NCBI GenBank assembly: GCA_937975525.1 | Contig: CALJUJ010000089.1 | Span: 1 to 10,229, forward strand | Direction: 5' to 3' | Source of the DNA: an uncultured bacterium | GTDB lineage: Bacteria; Desulfobacterota; Binatia; HRBIN30 | Length of the DNA stretch: 10,229 bases | Shown here: positions 8,295 to 10,229 of the stretch, in pieces | Numbering within the stretch: position 1 is the first letter of the stretch | Layout: every line of letters begins with the position of its first letter | Program-made: the position numbers and the translations under genes | Notes under the pieces: model-generated | Seen by the model: the letters and a program-made list of their open reading frames with translations, nothing else | What the model was told of the DNA's origin: nothing | Databases searched by the model: none

Positions 8295-8888
8295 ATGGGC
8301 CGAGACGATCGAAACCGGTGGGAGGCGCACTACGGCGAGCACGCGGCGCGCAGCGCGGAGCGTGAAATTTCGCCGTTCGTTCGCTCCGCGGCCTCCGTGC
8401 TCGGCGGGCGCGTGCTCGACGCCGCCGCCGGCGCCGGGCGGCACGCGTTGTACCTCGCCCGCCGTGGTGCCGTCGTACATGCGATCGACATCGCCCGGGG
8501 TGGACTGGCCGCGGTCGCGGATGCCGCGAGATCGGAGTCGTTGCCCGTCCACTGCCTACAGGCCGATCTCGAGCAATACCCCATCCGTGCCGACCACTAC
8601 GATGCGGCCGTGGTCGTGCGCTACTTGCAGCGATCCCTGTTCCCCAAGCTGCGTCGCGCGGTGCGCCCCGGCGGCGTCGTGCTCGTCGAGACGTTCCTGA
8701 TCGATCAGCGTCGCCTCGGCCACCCCCGCAACCCCGCATTCCTGCTCCAGCGAGGCGAGCTCGCCACAGCGTTCGCAGGCTTCGAAATCGTCACCCTCGA
8801 AGAGGGGCTCGTCCGCGGACCGACCGGCGACGAGTATCTCGGCCGAATCCTCGCGCGACGCCCCGAACCGGGTGGTGTCTCGGGCTGA
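8295..8888 (+). CDS. Class I SAM-dependent methyltransferase (TehB-like)
   Basis: The 197-residue protein has the Rossmann-fold methyltransferase layout. Motif I is VLDAAAGAGRHALYLARRG (40-58), the acidic residue after strand 2 is Asp65 (VHAID), and LQADLEQ lies at 88-94. The region VVVRYLQRSLFPKLRRAVRP (106-125) followed by GGVVLVETF (126-134) resembles TehB/thiopurine-methyltransferase-like proteins. Near the C-terminus PRNPAFLLQRGEL (144-156) and an EEG (169-171) recur in this subfamily. The substrate is unknown; a small molecule is more likely than nucleic acid given the small size and lack of an added binding domain. ATG 8295 fits the family start, with an upstream ribosome binding site overlapping the comF stop. 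It forms a two-gene unit with comF. No terminator with a T-run is evident after the stop. Confidence 0.88.
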   Translation: MGRDDRNRWEAHYGEHAARSAEREISPFVRSAASVLGGRVLDAAAGAGRHALYLARRGAVVHAIDIARGGLAAVADAARSESLPVHCLQADLEQYPIRADHYDAAVVVRYLQRSLFPKLRRAVRPGGVVLVETFLIDQRRLGHPRNPAFLLQRGELATAFAGFEIVTLEEGLVRGPTGDEYLGRILARRPEPGGVSG

Positions 8889-8978
8889 TTTCCATCGGGA
8901 CGACAGGCGCACGGTTCCTCTGGCCGCATCGCGGTCGCAGCGTGCTCGCACACCATGGGGACGGTCCTCTTCGGTTCG

Positions 8979-9026
8979 CGTGCCCGCTCCCAAACCAAAC
9001 CGGGGCACGACGTCGAATCGGGAGCG
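8979..9026 (+). other. Two interleaved 7-bp inverted repeats in the intergenic region
   Basis: The 178-nt gap 8889-9066 has no convincing small gene. It contains CGTGCCC (8979-8985) matched by GGGCACG (9003-9009), and CGCTCCC (8985-8991) matched by GGGAGCG (9020-9026). The arms occur in the order A-B-A'-B', so the two stems share a base and compete or would form a pseudoknot. The block ends 40 nt before the lipoprotein ATG. It could be a leader switch, a protein-binding site, or chance in GC-rich DNA. Confidence 0.35.
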
Positions 9027-9066
9027 AGTTGAGTTTAGCGGACTGCTGTGACAGATCCCCGAGACC

Positions 9067-10229
9067 ATGCTCCAGCTGCGCATCGCAACGGTTCTGGCCT
9101 TCTTGGCGGCCACCGCAGGCTGCGGCGGGGGCGGCGGCAGCTCGGTCTCCACCGTACCGGTGCCCCAGTGGTCGCAGTTCCGCAACAATTCAGCCCGTAC
9201 CGGCGGATTCGGCGGCGGAATCCTGATCAACGAAGGGGCGCTGCGCTTCGCAGCCGTGGACGACACCGAGCCACCCTCCGCGATCGTCGCGTCGCCCGCG
9301 ATCGGCAACGACGGCACGATCTACATCGGTAGCACCGGCGGCACGCTGCGCGCGTTCGACCCCGAAACCCTGGAGCCGGTGTGGACGGTCCGTAGCTGCA
9401 GCGCTTGTTGCCCGGCCTCGGCGGGCAGCGGCTGCGATGAGTCGCTCGGGCCGCTCACCTCGTCGCCGACCCTGTACCGCGACATCGACGGGCTGGTGAA
9501 CATCGTCATCGGCGACGATGATGGCCGGGTGTACCGCTTCTCGGTGCTGGAGTCGGCCGCCGAGCCCGAGCCGACGTGCGACACCTGCTTCGCGCCCGAC
9601 TTGACAGACGACTTCCCCGCAACCGCGGTGGCCGGCTTCTCGTCGTCGCCGACGGTGACGTTCAACACCATCACCGGCTCGCTCGCCGCCATCCTGATCG
9701 GCGCCGAGATTCGCACCACGCCGGCGGCCGAGCCGACGGCGGGCAAGCTGTACGCGATCAACGAGGACGGCACGACCCGCTGGCAGTACCCGGCGCGCGG
9801 CGAGGGAGCCGTCGGCCCGATCAGCTCCTCGCCCGCCCTCAGCCTCGGCCGCGCCGTGGCGGTTCTCGACGGCGACGGCGTCATGCACCTGCTCACCCGC
9901 AATGGCGAGCTGCGACGGCGCATCTCGATCGACGGCCTCTACGACGCAAGCGTTGGATTCCTACAGCCGAGCATCGTCTCCTCGGCATCGCTCGTCGTCG
10001 GCACGGCGGCAGGCGACATCTACGCATTCAATCACGATGGAACGTTCCGTTGGGCCGCCGAGCTCGACGGGCGCCGGTTCCTCAACTCGCTGTCGATCGG
10101 CACCAAGCTCGATCCGACGCCGACGTCGGTGGCCACCGTCACGGGGACGGCGACGCCCACCCCGGACCCCAACGAGGCGACGCCCACGCCGACGCCTACG
10201 GCAATCACGGATTTCTCGACGGTCATCGG
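9067..10229 (+). CDS. Predicted lipoprotein with PQQ-like beta-propeller repeats (open at right edge)
   Basis: The reading frame from ATG 9067 stays open for 387 codons to the window edge. An in-frame TGA at 9049 makes this ATG the only good start, though its ribosome binding site is weak. MLQLRIATVLAFLAATAGC is a short signal peptide with a plausible lipobox (TAGC, Cys19), followed by a Gly/Ser linker, so export and lipid anchoring are predicted. Beta-propeller blades are visible as repeats of the form SPA..GNDGTIYIGSTGGTLRAFD (76-98), SSPTLYRDIDG with GDDDGRVYRF (134-158), GKLYAINEDGTTRWQY (226-241) and VVGTAAGDIYAFNHDGTFRW (311-330). Cysteines cluster at 111, 114, 115, 123 and 171, 174. 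A Thr/Pro-rich stretch covers 350-378. PQQ or metal binding is not shown; many relatives are structural or BamB-like. Function unknown. Confidence 0.85.
   Translation, partial: MLQLRIATVLAFLAATAGCGGGGGSSVSTVPVPQWSQFRNNSARTGGFGGGILINEGALRFAAVDDTEPPSAIVASPAIGNDGTIYIGSTGGTLRAFDPETLEPVWTVRSCSACCPASAGSGCDESLGPLTSSPTLYRDIDGLVNIVIGDDDGRVYRFSVLESAAEPEPTCDTCFAPDLTDDFPATAVAGFSSSPTVTFNTITGSLAAILIGAEIRTTPAAEPTAGKLYAINEDGTTRWQYPARGEGAVGPISSSPALSLGRAVAVLDGDGVMHLLTRNGELRRRISIDGLYDASVGFLQPSIVSSASLVVGTAAGDIYAFNHDGTFRWAAELDGRRFLNSLSIGTKLDPTPTSVATVTGTATPTPDPNEATPTPTPTAITDFSTVI
10114..10200 (+). repeat. Thr-Pro-rich low-complexity linker in the propeller lipoprotein
   Basis: Residues 350-378 are rich in Thr-Pro pairs (PTPTS, TATPTPDPNEATPTPTPT), encoded by repeated ACG-CCN codons, clearest at 10153-10164 and 10180-10200. 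Such linkers are common in exported proteins of uncultured Deltaproteobacteria-like lineages and separate folded domains. Length changes by slippage are likely between strains. Confidence 0.7.

Noticed and set aside
9029..9057. Promoter for the lipoprotein gene based on TTGAGT
   Set aside because: TTGAGT at 9029-9034 looks like a -35 box, but the hexamers at 16-17 bases match the -10 consensus at only two positions.
8889..9066. tRNA or small RNA gene in the longest gap
   Set aside because: No cloverleaf, T-loop signature or terminator with T-run was found by eye.
8942..9226. Small plus-strand frame of 94 codons in the gap before the lipoprotein
   Set aside because: Most of it overlaps the lipoprotein gene in another frame, and composition is Arg/Ser/Cys-rich noise.
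8556..9317. 253-codon minus-strand open frame across the methyltransferase-lipoprotein junction
   Set aside because: It is opposite two well-supported genes and has no recognisable motif or clear ribosome binding site.

Overview
The window is a GC-rich (clearly above 60% by eye), gene-dense bacterial chromosome segment. About 7.5 kb is read on the minus strand and about 2.7 kb on the plus strand. The core is the conserved translation/transcription-factor operon in the order rimP-nusA-ylxR-infB-ylxP-rbfA. The presence of ylxR and ylxP with infB excludes an enteric-type gammaproteobacterial arrangement and resembles the layout of Firmicutes and many Deltaproteobacteria-like lineages. The GC content, the CaiB/BaiF CoA-transferase and a lipoprotein with a Thr-Pro-rich linker would fit an uncultured Binatota/Deltaproteobacteria-type soil or sediment organism. 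That placement is inference and cannot be proven from this window.

Minus strand, in the direction of transcription: a class III CoA-transferase (7461-6268), then 12 nt later greA (6255-5788). After a 124-nt gap come rimP (5663-5202), nusA (5176-3671), ylxR (TTG start overlapping the nusA stop, 3674-3372), infB (3368-570), ylxP (497-207) and the first 59 codons of rbfA (177-1), which runs off the left edge. The 124-nt gap before rimP holds a hairpin followed by a U-rich tract that abuts the rimP ribosome binding site, a plausible attenuator. The infB-ylxP gap holds a 10-bp GC-rich hairpin. These genes serve 30S maturation (RimP, RbfA), transcription pausing, termination and rescue (NusA, GreA), translation initiation (IF-2) and probably RNase P modulation (YlxR).

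Plus strand, divergent from the CoA-transferase across a 99-nt gap: comF (GTG start, 7561-8283), whose stop codon overlaps the ribosome binding site of a small class I SAM-dependent methyltransferase (8295-8888). A 178-nt gap follows with two interleaved inverted repeats. Then comes a long reading frame, open at the right edge (9067-10229+), for a predicted lipoprotein with PQQ-like beta-propeller repeats, cysteine-rich loops and a Thr-Pro-rich segment.

No gene-free stretch exceeds 300 bases. I see no tRNA, rRNA, CRISPR, insertion sequence or phage gene. This is mostly a housekeeping region. The points worth a second look are regulatory structures and the unusual neighbours of greA, not a new multi-gene system.
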